A stretch of DNA of 64,000 bases, taken from assembly GCA_026418275.1 (NCBI GenBank), contig JAOABQ010000074.1, positions 62,001 to 126,000 on the forward strand. Direction: 5' to 3'. A program made the position numbers and the translations under genes. Of this stretch, positions 46,362-55,660 are shown piece after piece (the stretch's first letter is position 1; every line of letters starts with the position of its first letter). The notes under the pieces were generated by a model that did no database searches, was not told where the DNA came from, and was given only the letters and a program-made list of their open reading frames with translations. The DNA is from Clostridia bacterium. Its GTDB lineage: Bacteria; Bacillota; Clostridia; Acetivibrionales; DSM-2933.

Positions 46362-49307
46362 TTGAGAAAAAACAAACAGACTCATTTTAAGGAAGGTTAT
46401 AAAATTTTATTGCTGGATGATGAGGCTGGGATTATTGATTCTCTTTCTGTTGTTTTGAAACGGGGAGGATATCATACCGCAGGCTGTACGGATCCCTATG
46501 AAGCCATCCGTTTATTGCAGGAAGAGCATTATGATATGCTCATTCTCGATTATCTGATGGAGCGTATGAATGGGAATAAAGTTGTAGAAAAAATCCGTAC
46601 CTTTAACCTGGATATTTATATTTTGCTTCTTACGGGACAAAAGGATTTGGCACCGCCCATTGAGACAGTAAAAGAGCTTGATATCCAGGGCTACTGTGAA
46701 AAAAGCGACCGGTTTGATCAACTGCTGATGATGGTGGAAGCCGGAATTAAATCCATTTCCCAAATGAGAAAAATCCGGGATATGAAAAATGGATTGGATA
46801 AAATGCTCCAGTCAGTGCCTAAAATTTACCAGCTTCAGTCCGTCGAAAAAATGGCAGAAGACATCATGAATGAAATCGTTGCCATGGTGCCTATTAAGGA
46901 TGCATTTATTTTAATTGACGGAGAAGAACATATAGAAGGAAATGTAACCGGAATATTTAAGGGAATTGGAAAATACCTGTTGGAAGAATCTCTGGCTACT
47001 TCCCTTGACATGGACTTGGTCCATGCTATTGGCTTGGCCGGATCCACAAATCAGGTAATAAAGATGGAAAATGGGGCGATTCTTCCTTTGAAAAATCAAA
47101 TGCTCAATGCCATCGGCGTTATTTACATTGAAGGAAATGTGCAAGAAATGATTGAAATATTGGAGATATACTCCAATCAAGCTTCGGCTTCCTTGAATAA
47201 TGCCTTTTTACACCTTCTGGTAAATAAAAAAAATGCTGAACTGAACAACGCATACAAAGATGTAAAAGAGCTTTACAGCTTATTGGAAAAAAGCTACCGG
47301 GACGAGATTGGAAAGAATGAAGTACTGGGGAAAATTGTTGAAAATAAAACCGCAGATATTAAAAACTTGCTTGATAATGCGGGACAGGGGTTTTTATCCT
47401 TCACAGAGGATTTGCTGGTAGAAAAGGAGTACAGTTTGGAATGTGAAAAAATATTTGAATGTGATATACAAAATAAATTTTTCCCTGAATTGGTTTATGC
47501 TGAGGATATAGAGCAGGTGAATTTCCTTAAAACCATATTGAGGGATATTCTTTATGAAAGGAATGCGCTCAAAAGAGAAGCGTATCTGGCACTTTTGCCT
47601 CAGGAAATCGAACTCAATGGTAAATTTGTAAATCTTGAATATAAAATTATTAAAAGTGGCCAAAGAGAGCAGTTGGAAAAGTTTATGGTCATTCTAACGA
47701 ATATTACCGAAAAAAGACTTTTGCAGGATCAAATGGAACAAGAGAGAAATATTTTAAACATGGTTGTTAAAATTGTGGCAAACCAGGATGATTTCTTCTC
47801 CCTTGTTCATCAGTATCAGGAATTCTATCGAAAGAACCTGGATGATATTCTAAATACTAAAAAACCGATGCAGGAAATTTGTTACAGCATCTTCAGAAAC
47901 ATTCACACTTTTAAGGGAAGCTTCAGTCAACTGAGTATGGTAAATGTAGCAAGAAGGCTTCATGAATTTGAATCTGCCATTTCGGATATTGTTGAGAAAA
48001 TTGATTCTATGACACAGGCGGATTTAAAATTACTCATTGAGGCAAACGATATGTATTTGTGGCTGGAACAGGATTTGGACGTATTGAAGGAAGTATTGGG
48101 AGAAAGCTTTTTTAATAGAGAAAATACAATGATTGTCGATAAAAGCAAATTTAAAGAAATTGAAAGGAAAATGGAAAAGGCAAATTCAGTTGGTGAATAC
48201 AGATTTTTGATAAAGGATTTAAAAGTACTTAGATATAAACCTTTTAGGGAATTATTAAGATCCTATCCGGATTATGTTTTAAAGCTTGGAGAGCAGTTGG
48301 ACAAACCCATTAACCCAATGGTTATAGAATCGGATGAAATCGTTATAGACCCGGAAGATTACAATTGTTTTACCAAATCTTTGGTAAATGTATTTAGAAA
48401 TATTTTGGACCATGGCCTGGAATCCATGGAAGAGCGTATTGCCAAGGGGAAAGAGGATTATGGAAATGTTCGCTGTACTATAAAGAAGGAAAAAAGTAAT
48501 ATCATCGTCTGCATTTCAGACGATGGACGGGGAATTGATCCTGAAGAAATTAAAAGAAAGGCTTTAAGAAAATCTATTCTTGATGAGGAACAAGTAAAAA
48601 AACTTACCGAAGAAGATATTATTGAATTGATTTTTGAGAATGAGTTTTCCACAAGAGAAGATATATCCGAACTCTCAGGTAGGGGATTTGGGTTATCTTC
48701 GGTGAAAAATGAGGTTTTGAAACTTGGAGGATGGGTAAAAGTTGAAACAAAGGTAGGAGAAGGTACAGCATTTATATTTAATATCCCGGTGAGGGAGAAA
48801 GATCCTTCTTTGAGTTTATCATTGAACCAGGTCATGGGGTCTATAGCAGAAACAGCAAGAAAATTAATGGAGGCCCATTATGGAGAAACAATGAACTCCC
48901 AGCCTACAGAGATTGAAAGGACATGCAGAATGACGCTTCGTGAGTTTACCTCCTTTATTAATACTGCTGGAATTTTGAAAGGGAAATTTATTGTAGGATT
49001 TGACAGAAATTTGATTGAAAAAATCGCCTTTGAGTTTGGAGAAGAGAACCTGTCGGAGGAAGAGTGGAATACGTATTTGGAAGAAATTTTAGCTGAATTT
49101 TCAAACATTATTGTAGGTAATTCAATCAGGCTTTTGCCAGAGCTTGAAAACCTTATAGACATTGAAGCGCCTTTGAATTTTCTTTCCAAGGATACTGCAA
49201 TTGAGTGTTTAAATTCCCAGATCTATACCTCTTCACTTCACTTTATTTCCGGGAGTATCAGTTTGGGGTTTATAGCTGCATCAAGTTTGCATGAGGCACC
49301 GGGTTGA
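46362..49307 (+). CDS. Receiver/Hpt/CheA-type kinase/CheX-like fusion protein
   Basis: A 981-aa cytoplasmic signalling protein starting at TTG behind GAGG. Order: receiver (Asp63 in LILDYLMERMNG), a GAF-like region (~150-290), a coiled segment, a PAS-like region (~335-460), Hpt with His515 (FRNIHTFKGSF), a CheA-type ATPase (VFRNILDHGLES, DDGRGIDP, GRGFGLSSV), and a C-terminal CheX/CheC-like domain with the E-x-x-N catalytic pattern EFSNIIVGN (Glu912, Asn915). It thus carries acceptor, donor, kinase and probable phosphatase in one chain. The partner is likely the next gene. Confidence 0.85.
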   Translation: MRKNKQTHFKEGYKILLLDDEAGIIDSLSVVLKRGGYHTAGCTDPYEAIRLLQEEHYDMLILDYLMERMNGNKVVEKIRTFNLDIYILLLTGQKDLAPPIETVKELDIQGYCEKSDRFDQLLMMVEAGIKSISQMRKIRDMKNGLDKMLQSVPKIYQLQSVEKMAEDIMNEIVAMVPIKDAFILIDGEEHIEGNVTGIFKGIGKYLLEESLATSLDMDLVHAIGLAGSTNQVIKMENGAILPLKNQMLNAIGVIYIEGNVQEMIEILEIYSNQASASLNNAFLHLLVNKKNAELNNAYKDVKELYSLLEKSYRDEIGKNEVLGKIVENKTADIKNLLDNAGQGFLSFTEDLLVEKEYSLECEKIFECDIQNKFFPELVYAEDIEQVNFLKTILRDILYERNALKREAYLALLPQEIELNGKFVNLEYKIIKSGQREQLEKFMVILTNITEKRLLQDQMEQERNILNMVVKIVANQDDFFSLVHQYQEFYRKNLDDILNTKKPMQEICYSIFRNIHTFKGSFSQLSMVNVARRLHEFESAISDIVEKIDSMTQADLKLLIEANDMYLWLEQDLDVLKEVLGESFFNRENTMIVDKSKFKEIERKMEKANSVGEYRFLIKDLKVLRYKPFRELLRSYPDYVLKLGEQLDKPINPMVIESDEIVIDPEDYNCFTKSLVNVFRNILDHGLESMEERIAKGKEDYGNVRCTIKKEKSNIIVCISDDGRGIDPEEIKRKALRKSILDEEQVKKLTEEDIIELIFENEFSTREDISELSGRGFGLSSVKNEVLKLGGWVKVETKVGEGTAFIFNIPVREKDPSLSLSLNQVMGSIAETARKLMEAHYGETMNSQPTEIERTCRMTLREFTSFINTAGILKGKFIVGFDRNLIEKIAFEFGEENLSEEEWNTYLEEILAEFSNIIVGNSIRLLPELENLIDIEAPLNFLSKDTAIECLNSQIYTSSLHFISGSISLGFIAASSLHEAPG

Positions 49308-49478
49308 TAATAGCTATCGACTTATGTGGAATGTACTTCGAAATTACTATAATAGTTGCTTTTTAATTACTTTCAATGTTAAACGGTATCATAAATTGCA
49401 AACATTTTAACAGCGTATACCATTGAATATGGTATTTTCCCATAGGTAATAGATCCTGTGATTTTTGGAGGTAGATTT

Positions 49479-50228
49479 ATGGCGAATATTATGGTTGTTG
49501 ATGACTCTAGTGTTATGAGAAAAAAGTTAAGTGAAATATTGACACGGGCAGGCCACTCTGTTGTTACCGAGGCATGGAATGGAGAAAAGGCATATAGGGA
49601 ATATGTTAAGTATAGACCGGATTTAGTCACGATGGATATAACGATGCCTGAAGTGAACGGGATCACTGCTGTTGAAAGAATCATTGAAGAGGACCCGGAA
49701 GCCAATATTGTTATGATCAGCGCGTTAGATCAGCGAAGTATGGTGTTTTCCGCACTTCAAAAGGGTGCAAAACATTACATATTAAAGCCCTTTAAAGCGG
49801 AAAACGTTTTGGATATCATAGATAAAGTATTAAGGGAACGTAAAGGAGAAGAGAGGAAGATAAAACAGGTACAAAGGAATGCTGATCAAGAGGTACAAAG
49901 TACCGGCACAATGCCGTTTTCGATTGAAAACAGAAATGGCGTTTTTATTATTTCCATTCATCGTACGATGAATAGAAATAATCTTGAGCTTTTATATAAG
50001 TCTGTTCAAGGGCTGCTTATTGTAAGACCGCTAACGACGGTATTAGATTTGGGGGATGTGGAGCTGGTGGAGGAATTTATTTTGGACCGGATGGTTGAGA
50101 TTTACGATATGGTATTAAAGGCTGGAGGCACTATGAAATGGGTATGCAGCAAGGAGGATTTAAAAACCTATCTGGGAAATAAAACTGAAAAGCTTGAGAT
50201 TGTATCCCAAATTCATATTTCTGGATAA
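49479..50228 (+). CDS. Response regulator with STAS-like output domain
   Basis: A 249-aa protein. The receiver at residues 1-~122 has Asp9-Asp10, acceptor Asp53 (MDITMPEVNG) and 'YILKPF'. After a charged linker, residues ~150-249 form an alpha/beta domain ('VFIISIHRTMNRNNLELLYK', 'TTVLDLGDVELVEEFILDRM') that resembles a STAS/anti-sigma-antagonist fold. ATG at 49479 follows TTGGAGG. It sits 171 bases after the fusion kinase, its probable phospho-donor. Confidence 0.8.
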   Translation: MANIMVVDDSSVMRKKLSEILTRAGHSVVTEAWNGEKAYREYVKYRPDLVTMDITMPEVNGITAVERIIEEDPEANIVMISALDQRSMVFSALQKGAKHYILKPFKAENVLDIIDKVLRERKGEERKIKQVQRNADQEVQSTGTMPFSIENRNGVFIISIHRTMNRNNLELLYKSVQGLLIVRPLTTVLDLGDVELVEEFILDRMVEIYDMVLKAGGTMKWVCSKEDLKTYLGNKTEKLEIVSQIHISG

Positions 50229-50256
50229 CAACCATGGATTTATAATAGGATAGAAA

Positions 50257-50325
50257 AGCGGTATTTCCGTAAATGTTTTATTGCTTTCAGCAGCGATTTT
50301 GTTTATGGAATACTGCTATTTTTAT
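50257..50325 (+). terminator. Possible terminator after the receiver-STAS gene
   Basis: AGCGGTATTTCC can pair with GGAATACTGCT across a long loop; TTTTTA follows. The long loop weakens the call. Confidence 0.4.
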
Positions 50326-50421
50326 TATGAGATAAGGACAATGAGCTATTTCATACTTAAGAGGTATTTGATATAATATTTACCAAAGAATGTGTGTTTA
50401 AAACCTTAATAACAAAATGCT

Positions 50422-52086
50422 ATGAAAAGGAAGCTTAAAATGTCTGTACATATTGCTGTGATTGATGACGGTATCAATGAGAAATTATATGGTACAACCG
50501 ATCTTAAATATAATATTGAGATAACAACCGATCTAAGTGTTAAAGAAAGAAAAAATTACGATCCCTTCCAACCAAGTCATGGGACAAACTGTGCCGCAAT
50601 TATAAAAAAATATGCAGAGGATGCGGTTCTAAGCAGTATTAAAATATTAAATGAAGATACCTTTAAAGGGGAGCGGGATCAACTTATCACTGCCATTCAT
50701 TGGTGTGCCGATAAGGGCATCCGGTTGATCAATTTAAGTCTTGGAACCATAGACTTTAGAGATTTTGACAGGGTGAGGGAGGTTGTCCGTTATGCTTCCC
50801 AAAAAGGATTGATTATTGTTGCAGCGTGCAATAACCGGAACGTATTTACCTATCCAGCCTCCTTGTCTTCGGTCATTGGTGTCAAGTCGCATCATGGAAG
50901 AAAGCTCAAAGAGGACGGGTACTTTTATAATCCCTTTCCTGTTGACGGCGTTGAAATTACTGCCAGCGGAAAGCACACGCTTATAAATTATGAAGGAAAA
51001 TGCAAGACAACCTACCCCTGCAATAGCTACGCGGCTCCGCTTATCACTGCGGTTGTTTGCAACATTTTAAAAAACCACTCCGAAGCCACGCTGGATGATA
51101 TAAGGGAGTTCCTTAGAAAAGGCGCTGTGAATCAAATTCACAAGGGATTTTCCCCACATGACGCCAGGACCATTGATTTTGTGGAAAATGCAGTGGTATT
51201 TAATTTGACCGGCAATCCGCTAAGTGGGTTTCCATATGATTTTTGTGTAAAGGAAACTGTAGATATTACCTGTGAAGGAATGAAAAAAGCATTGGGAACC
51301 GTTCAGGAATACTTGAGCCTAAACTTGGCAAAAATGAATGACGCTGACTCTGTTGTTCTCATTGCCAAGGGTGATGAAAAATCAAGTGGTATGATCAATA
51401 AGTTTATAGAAGACGTAGCTTTATACGGGAAAAATGTAATTTTTATTGAAGAAAGCCTGGATTTGTACTCAAAGCTTCGATGTAAAAGCCATACAAAAAA
51501 TATTAAAGTATGGAAGCCCTATGACGGAAAAAGATTTTATAAAAGCAATAATAAGAAGCGGAAGCTCAATATTCCGGTTGTTCCCATATATGATTATACA
51601 GGGATGGAGTTTATAAAGCTGGAAAAATGTTTGAAGAATCATTTTGGAAGTGACGGATATAATGTGGTTGCAGCGACGGACAGTCCTTTGGGTATTGCAG
51701 CAGGACTGGAAGTTGTTCCTTTGCAAAAGAAATACAATAATTGTATTTATTGTGACATTGCCGGTCTGGAAATTTTAAACCGGGTGTATGATCCGGATAT
51801 TTTATTGGTTGGAATCAACGTACAGCGTATGGAAAAAGGATTTTTAAAGGGGATTGAAACAGCCGCTGAAGCCGATATTCGAATCATCATAACCGATGGA
51901 AAAGGGATTGTACCGGATATCCCGGAGGCAAATGGGTGTGAAACCATTGTGTTATCCATGGGTGATAATTTTGAATTTACCCAACAGCAACCGGTAAAAC
52001 CATTTGTCTATAGAGGGGAAGAGACATTCATAGAAATATACAAATATATTATAAATTTGTTTGAAAAAGAGAACGGGGCATGTTAG
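50422..52086 (+). CDS. Atypical intracellular subtilisin-like protein
   Basis: A 554-aa protein without signal peptide. Residues ~8-255 are an S8 peptidase domain: Asp15 (AVIDDGIN), His53 (PSHGTNCAAI), oxyanion Asn in 'VAACNNRN', and Ser202 in CNSYAAPLI, where the usual GTSxAAP is CNSYAAP. The C-terminal ~290 residues form a separate alpha/beta module with Rossmann-like strands ('NVVAATDSPLGIAAGLEVVP', 'DILLVGINVQRMEKG', 'RIIITDGKG'). I do not recognise that module. Subtilases of this compact type often process peptides; no precursor gene is adjacent. Confidence 0.8.
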   Translation: MKRKLKMSVHIAVIDDGINEKLYGTTDLKYNIEITTDLSVKERKNYDPFQPSHGTNCAAIIKKYAEDAVLSSIKILNEDTFKGERDQLITAIHWCADKGIRLINLSLGTIDFRDFDRVREVVRYASQKGLIIVAACNNRNVFTYPASLSSVIGVKSHHGRKLKEDGYFYNPFPVDGVEITASGKHTLINYEGKCKTTYPCNSYAAPLITAVVCNILKNHSEATLDDIREFLRKGAVNQIHKGFSPHDARTIDFVENAVVFNLTGNPLSGFPYDFCVKETVDITCEGMKKALGTVQEYLSLNLAKMNDADSVVLIAKGDEKSSGMINKFIEDVALYGKNVIFIEESLDLYSKLRCKSHTKNIKVWKPYDGKRFYKSNNKKRKLNIPVVPIYDYTGMEFIKLEKCLKNHFGSDGYNVVAATDSPLGIAAGLEVVPLQKKYNNCIYCDIAGLEILNRVYDPDILLVGINVQRMEKGFLKGIETAAEADIRIIITDGKGIVPDIPEANGCETIVLSMGDNFEFTQQQPVKPFVYRGEETFIEIYKYIINLFEKENGAC

Positions 52087-52235
52087 TCTCGTTTTTTATA
52101 TCTTGGTAAAAATTAAATACCCATTTACCATGCATTTCTTATCTTCACCTTATTATTTTAGGTGTTGGTTATGTTATAATATTACTTGACTTTTAAACAA
52201 ATTTAAATTTAAGCATCTTAGAAATGGGAAGGGCT

Positions 52236-54410
52236 ATGGAATTCTTAACGGGGATTGTTGAAAGAATCACATTTGAAAATGAAGATAACGGTTTTAGCGT
52301 GATTAAGATAAAGTCAAGAGATTTCCCGGACCTTGTTACGGTGGTTGGAAATATGGCCGCTGTCAATGTAGGGGCTGTTGTAAAACTGCAGGGGGAATGG
52401 AAGTTTGACAGTAAATTTGGAAAACAGTTTAGTGTGCATAAATATATAGAAAAAGTACCGGCCACTATAGCGGGGATAGAAAAATACCTTGGCAGCGGAC
52501 TTATAAAGGGCATTGGCCCTGTCAACGCAAAAAGAATTGTGAGTATTTTTAAGGAAGATACCATCCGGGTTATAGAAGAGGAGCCGGACCGGTTAATTCA
52601 AGTGGGGGGCATTGGAAGTAAAAGGGTTGAAATGATTAAAAAAGCCTGGCAGGAACAAAAGGAAGTTAAAAACGTAATGATCTTCCTGCAAAGCAACGGT
52701 GTTTCCACAGCCTATGCGGTAAAAATATTCAAGACTTATGGAAACGAAAGCATAAAGGTTGTAGAAGAAAATCCTTACCGGCTTGCAGACGATATATGGG
52801 GAATTGGCTTTAAAACCGCCGATAAAATAGCCCAAAAGCTGGGATTTGATAAAAACTCCTTTGAAAGGTGCAGAGCCGGAATTATCTACGTTTTAAATGA
52901 ATTGTCCAATGAAGGCCACTGCTATGCAGTAAGAAAACAACTAGTGGATGAAACCATAAAAATGCTGGAATTAACCGAAGAAAATATAAACACTACCCTG
53001 GATAAGATGATAGAGGAAAAGTCGGTTATTCTCGATCAGGAAGAGCTCATTTTTCTTCCTCCCTTTTATTTTAGCGAGGTGGGTGTAACCAGAAGGCTTA
53101 GAGAAATCGTGTACGAGCCCAAAAAGCAGGGACATGTAGATGTAAATCAATTGATTCAAAATATTGAGGAAGAATGCAAAATGCAGTATGATGCAGTACA
53201 AATTGAAGCAATTAAGGTGGCTGCCAGATCCAAATTGATGGTATTGACCGGCGGGCCTGGAACAGGGAAGACGACAACAACCCTGGCGATCATAAGGGTA
53301 TTTGAAAAGATGCAGTATAAGGTGCTTTTGGCAGCGCCAACCGGCCGGGCGGCAAAACGAATGTCAGAAGCCACCGGGATGGAGTCAAAAACCATTCACC
53401 GCCTCCTTGAGTACAGGCCCCCTGAAGGCTATAAGAAAAATGAAGAGAATCCTTTGGAATGTGATGTGCTAATTATCGATGAGACTTCCATGGTGGATTT
53501 GATTTTAATGTACAATCTTTTAAAAGCCGTATCCAATGATACGATTTTACTTTTGGTAGGGGACGTAGACCAGCTTCCTTCCGTGGGGGCGGGAAATGTA
53601 TTAAAGGATATCATTGACTCGGGCATAGCCGATGTGATCCGGCTAAACAGGATATTCAGACAGGCTCAGAGCAGTATGATTATTACCAATGCCCATAAAA
53701 TCAATAAGGGTGAATTCCCCAAACTCCGCGGAAATAAAGGGAGTGACTTTTTCTATATAGAAGAGGATGATCCTCAAAAAATGCTGGATCAAATTAAGGA
53801 GCTGTGCAAAAAAAGACTGCCGGGTTATTATAAGGTAAATCCGATTGATGATATTCAGGTGCTTTGCCCCATGCAGCGGGGGGAAATCGGTGCGCACAAC
53901 CTCAATGTGATACTTCAGGAGGCATTAAACCAGTCCCCCATATCCATTAAATACGGCGGAACCCAATACCGGCTCAATGATAAGGTAATGCAAATAAAAA
54001 ATAATTATGACAAAATTGTTTTTAATGGGGATGTGGGAAAGATTGTTGGTATTGAGGCAGAGGATAAAATAGTCAGAATCAAATTTGACGAAAATGAAGT
54101 GGAATATGACCTGACGGAAATGGATGAAGTGGTCTTGGCCTATGCAACCACCATTCATAAAAGTCAGGGATCGGAATATAAAATTGTGATAGCCCCCTTT
54201 GCGATGCAGCACTATATGATGCTTCAAAGGAATTTATTGTATACCTGCATCACCCGGGCTAAAAAGGTATTGGTTCTGGTAGGTTCTTTAAAAGCCGTTG
54301 GAATTGCGGTGGGGAACAATAAAAATATTCGCAGGAACACCTTGCTGGCAAAAAGGCTAAAGGAATATACGGAGGATACCCCAAAGGATGATAATGTGAA
54401 TTTACATTAA
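52236..54410 (+). CDS. recD2: RecD-like DNA helicase, RecD2 family
   Basis: A 724-aa SF1B 5'-3' helicase. Residues 1-~90 are an OB-like N-terminal region; helix-hairpin-helix repeats ('GLIKGIGPVNAKRIV', 'DIWGIGFKTADKIAQ') follow. Motor motifs: 'TGGPGTGKTTTT', 'LIIDETSMVD', 'VGDVDQLPSVGAGNV', 'TIHKSQGSEYKIV' and 'LLYTCITRAKK'. I chose the second ATG, preceded by GGAAGGG. RecD2 acts in fork repair without RecBC. No partner gene is adjacent. Confidence 0.95.
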   Translation: MEFLTGIVERITFENEDNGFSVIKIKSRDFPDLVTVVGNMAAVNVGAVVKLQGEWKFDSKFGKQFSVHKYIEKVPATIAGIEKYLGSGLIKGIGPVNAKRIVSIFKEDTIRVIEEEPDRLIQVGGIGSKRVEMIKKAWQEQKEVKNVMIFLQSNGVSTAYAVKIFKTYGNESIKVVEENPYRLADDIWGIGFKTADKIAQKLGFDKNSFERCRAGIIYVLNELSNEGHCYAVRKQLVDETIKMLELTEENINTTLDKMIEEKSVILDQEELIFLPPFYFSEVGVTRRLREIVYEPKKQGHVDVNQLIQNIEEECKMQYDAVQIEAIKVAARSKLMVLTGGPGTGKTTTTLAIIRVFEKMQYKVLLAAPTGRAAKRMSEATGMESKTIHRLLEYRPPEGYKKNEENPLECDVLIIDETSMVDLILMYNLLKAVSNDTILLLVGDVDQLPSVGAGNVLKDIIDSGIADVIRLNRIFRQAQSSMIITNAHKINKGEFPKLRGNKGSDFFYIEEDDPQKMLDQIKELCKKRLPGYYKVNPIDDIQVLCPMQRGEIGAHNLNVILQEALNQSPISIKYGGTQYRLNDKVMQIKNNYDKIVFNGDVGKIVGIEAEDKIVRIKFDENEVEYDLTEMDEVVLAYATTIHKSQGSEYKIVIAPFAMQHYMMLQRNLLYTCITRAKKVLVLVGSLKAVGIAVGNNKNIRRNTLLAKRLKEYTEDTPKDDNVNLH

Positions 54411-54511
54411 ATGTGTAAAACATATTATACCGAGCAGATATTCAATGCTTTTGGGTAACTTAAGAAAGCATAAGGGTATGGATTGTTTTTGTTGCATCCA
54501 GCAAGACTCCA

Positions 54512-55594
54512 TTATTTCATCCAGCAGCCGGGATCTTTGTGAAAGGGGCTGCCTGTTACTGCATATGACAAACACTTAAGACCTCCCCTACAGAGTTTGG
54601 AATAAAAACACTGTTCACAACCAGTATTAAGGCTGGTAGGAGCACGTAATTGCTGAAATAAACCACTCCCGTTATAAAGCACATGGAGGGAAGTTTCCAA
54701 GAGGTTGCCGACCACTGCAGGCATGCGGCGGCAGGGAAGAAGGTCACCGTTGGGCTGGACCGTAATAAGGGTTTTACCTGCAGAGCATTGGTAAGGTCTT
54801 CCGCCTGCAATCAGAAATTGAAGGGCACGGTGCATGGCAATTTCGGTTTTCCCGAATAATTTATAAAACATATTATTTTTACATCGGTACATGATCTCAA
54901 AGAATTTCCTGGTTTCTTCAGGAGTAAGAAGCAGTTCTTTTAAATCCGACCCACTGCCCCAGGGGATTAACCGGTCAGACCAAACTTTATCTACTTTAAG
55001 CTTTCTTCCTAACCGACATACATCCGGGAATTCCATATAATTTTTTTTGTGTGCGGTAAAGGAAATATATGTGGTTATGTTTTCTTTGACAAGATGCCGG
55101 AGTGCGGAAAGCGTTTTTTCATAGGAGCCCTTTCCTCGAATTTGGTCATGGGTTGCTTTGGTTCCTTCAATGCTTACCTGAATAAAGGACGGGTTAAGCT
55201 TTTTAAGGTGCTTGGCAGCATAGGGGTCGATAAAGGTGCCGTTGGTGAGAATTGCGAAGGAAAACAGATTTCTGTTCTTATGAAAGACTTCCAAAAGGTC
55301 AAAGAAATCGCTCCTTATAAAAGGCTCCCCGCCGGTGACTGTAACATGGGCTTTTAAAAGGGCATTTGGGGTTTCGGATTTATACCTCAACAGGAATTCC
55401 TTATATTGCTCCAGGATATGGATTAAACTGCTGTAGGAGAGCTCATTGCTCGAATAGTTTTCCTGATAACAGTGACTGCACCTTAAATTGCACCTTTCGG
55501 TAATGTGCCATTGGAGGAGCATGCGTTTTAAAGGGCGTTGGCATGGCGTTGACAGGGGTATTTGCTTTTTATAATTCAATATTTTTTCCAACAT
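54512..55594 (-). CDS. Radical SAM/SPASM peptide-maturase-like protein
   Basis: A 360-aa enzyme. The radical SAM cysteines are in 'ITERCNLRCSHCYQEN', followed by 'VTGGEPF' and 'ILTNGTFID'. The C-terminal SPASM-type region has cysteines for auxiliary clusters: 'YQCSAGKTLITVQPNGDLLPC', 'GCEQCFYSKLCRGGLKC' and 'DPGCW'. Enzymes of this architecture install thioether, epimer or C-C links in ribosomal peptides or mature proteins. GGGGAGG precedes the ATG. It lies 66 bases after, and in the same operon as, the Gly/Cys-tailed protein, its likely substrate. Confidence 0.9.
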   Translation of the reverse strand: MLEKILNYKKQIPLSTPCQRPLKRMLLQWHITERCNLRCSHCYQENYSSNELSYSSLIHILEQYKEFLLRYKSETPNALLKAHVTVTGGEPFIRSDFFDLLEVFHKNRNLFSFAILTNGTFIDPYAAKHLKKLNPSFIQVSIEGTKATHDQIRGKGSYEKTLSALRHLVKENITTYISFTAHKKNYMEFPDVCRLGRKLKVDKVWSDRLIPWGSGSDLKELLLTPEETRKFFEIMYRCKNNMFYKLFGKTEIAMHRALQFLIAGGRPYQCSAGKTLITVQPNGDLLPCRRMPAVVGNLLETSLHVLYNGSGLFQQLRAPTSLNTGCEQCFYSKLCRGGLKCLSYAVTGSPFHKDPGCWMK

Positions 55595-55660
55595 ACTAAA
55601 ACCACCTCCCCTGATAGTTTATTGCAGTTTCTGCCCAAAGTCAAACCATCCTCCGTTTCC

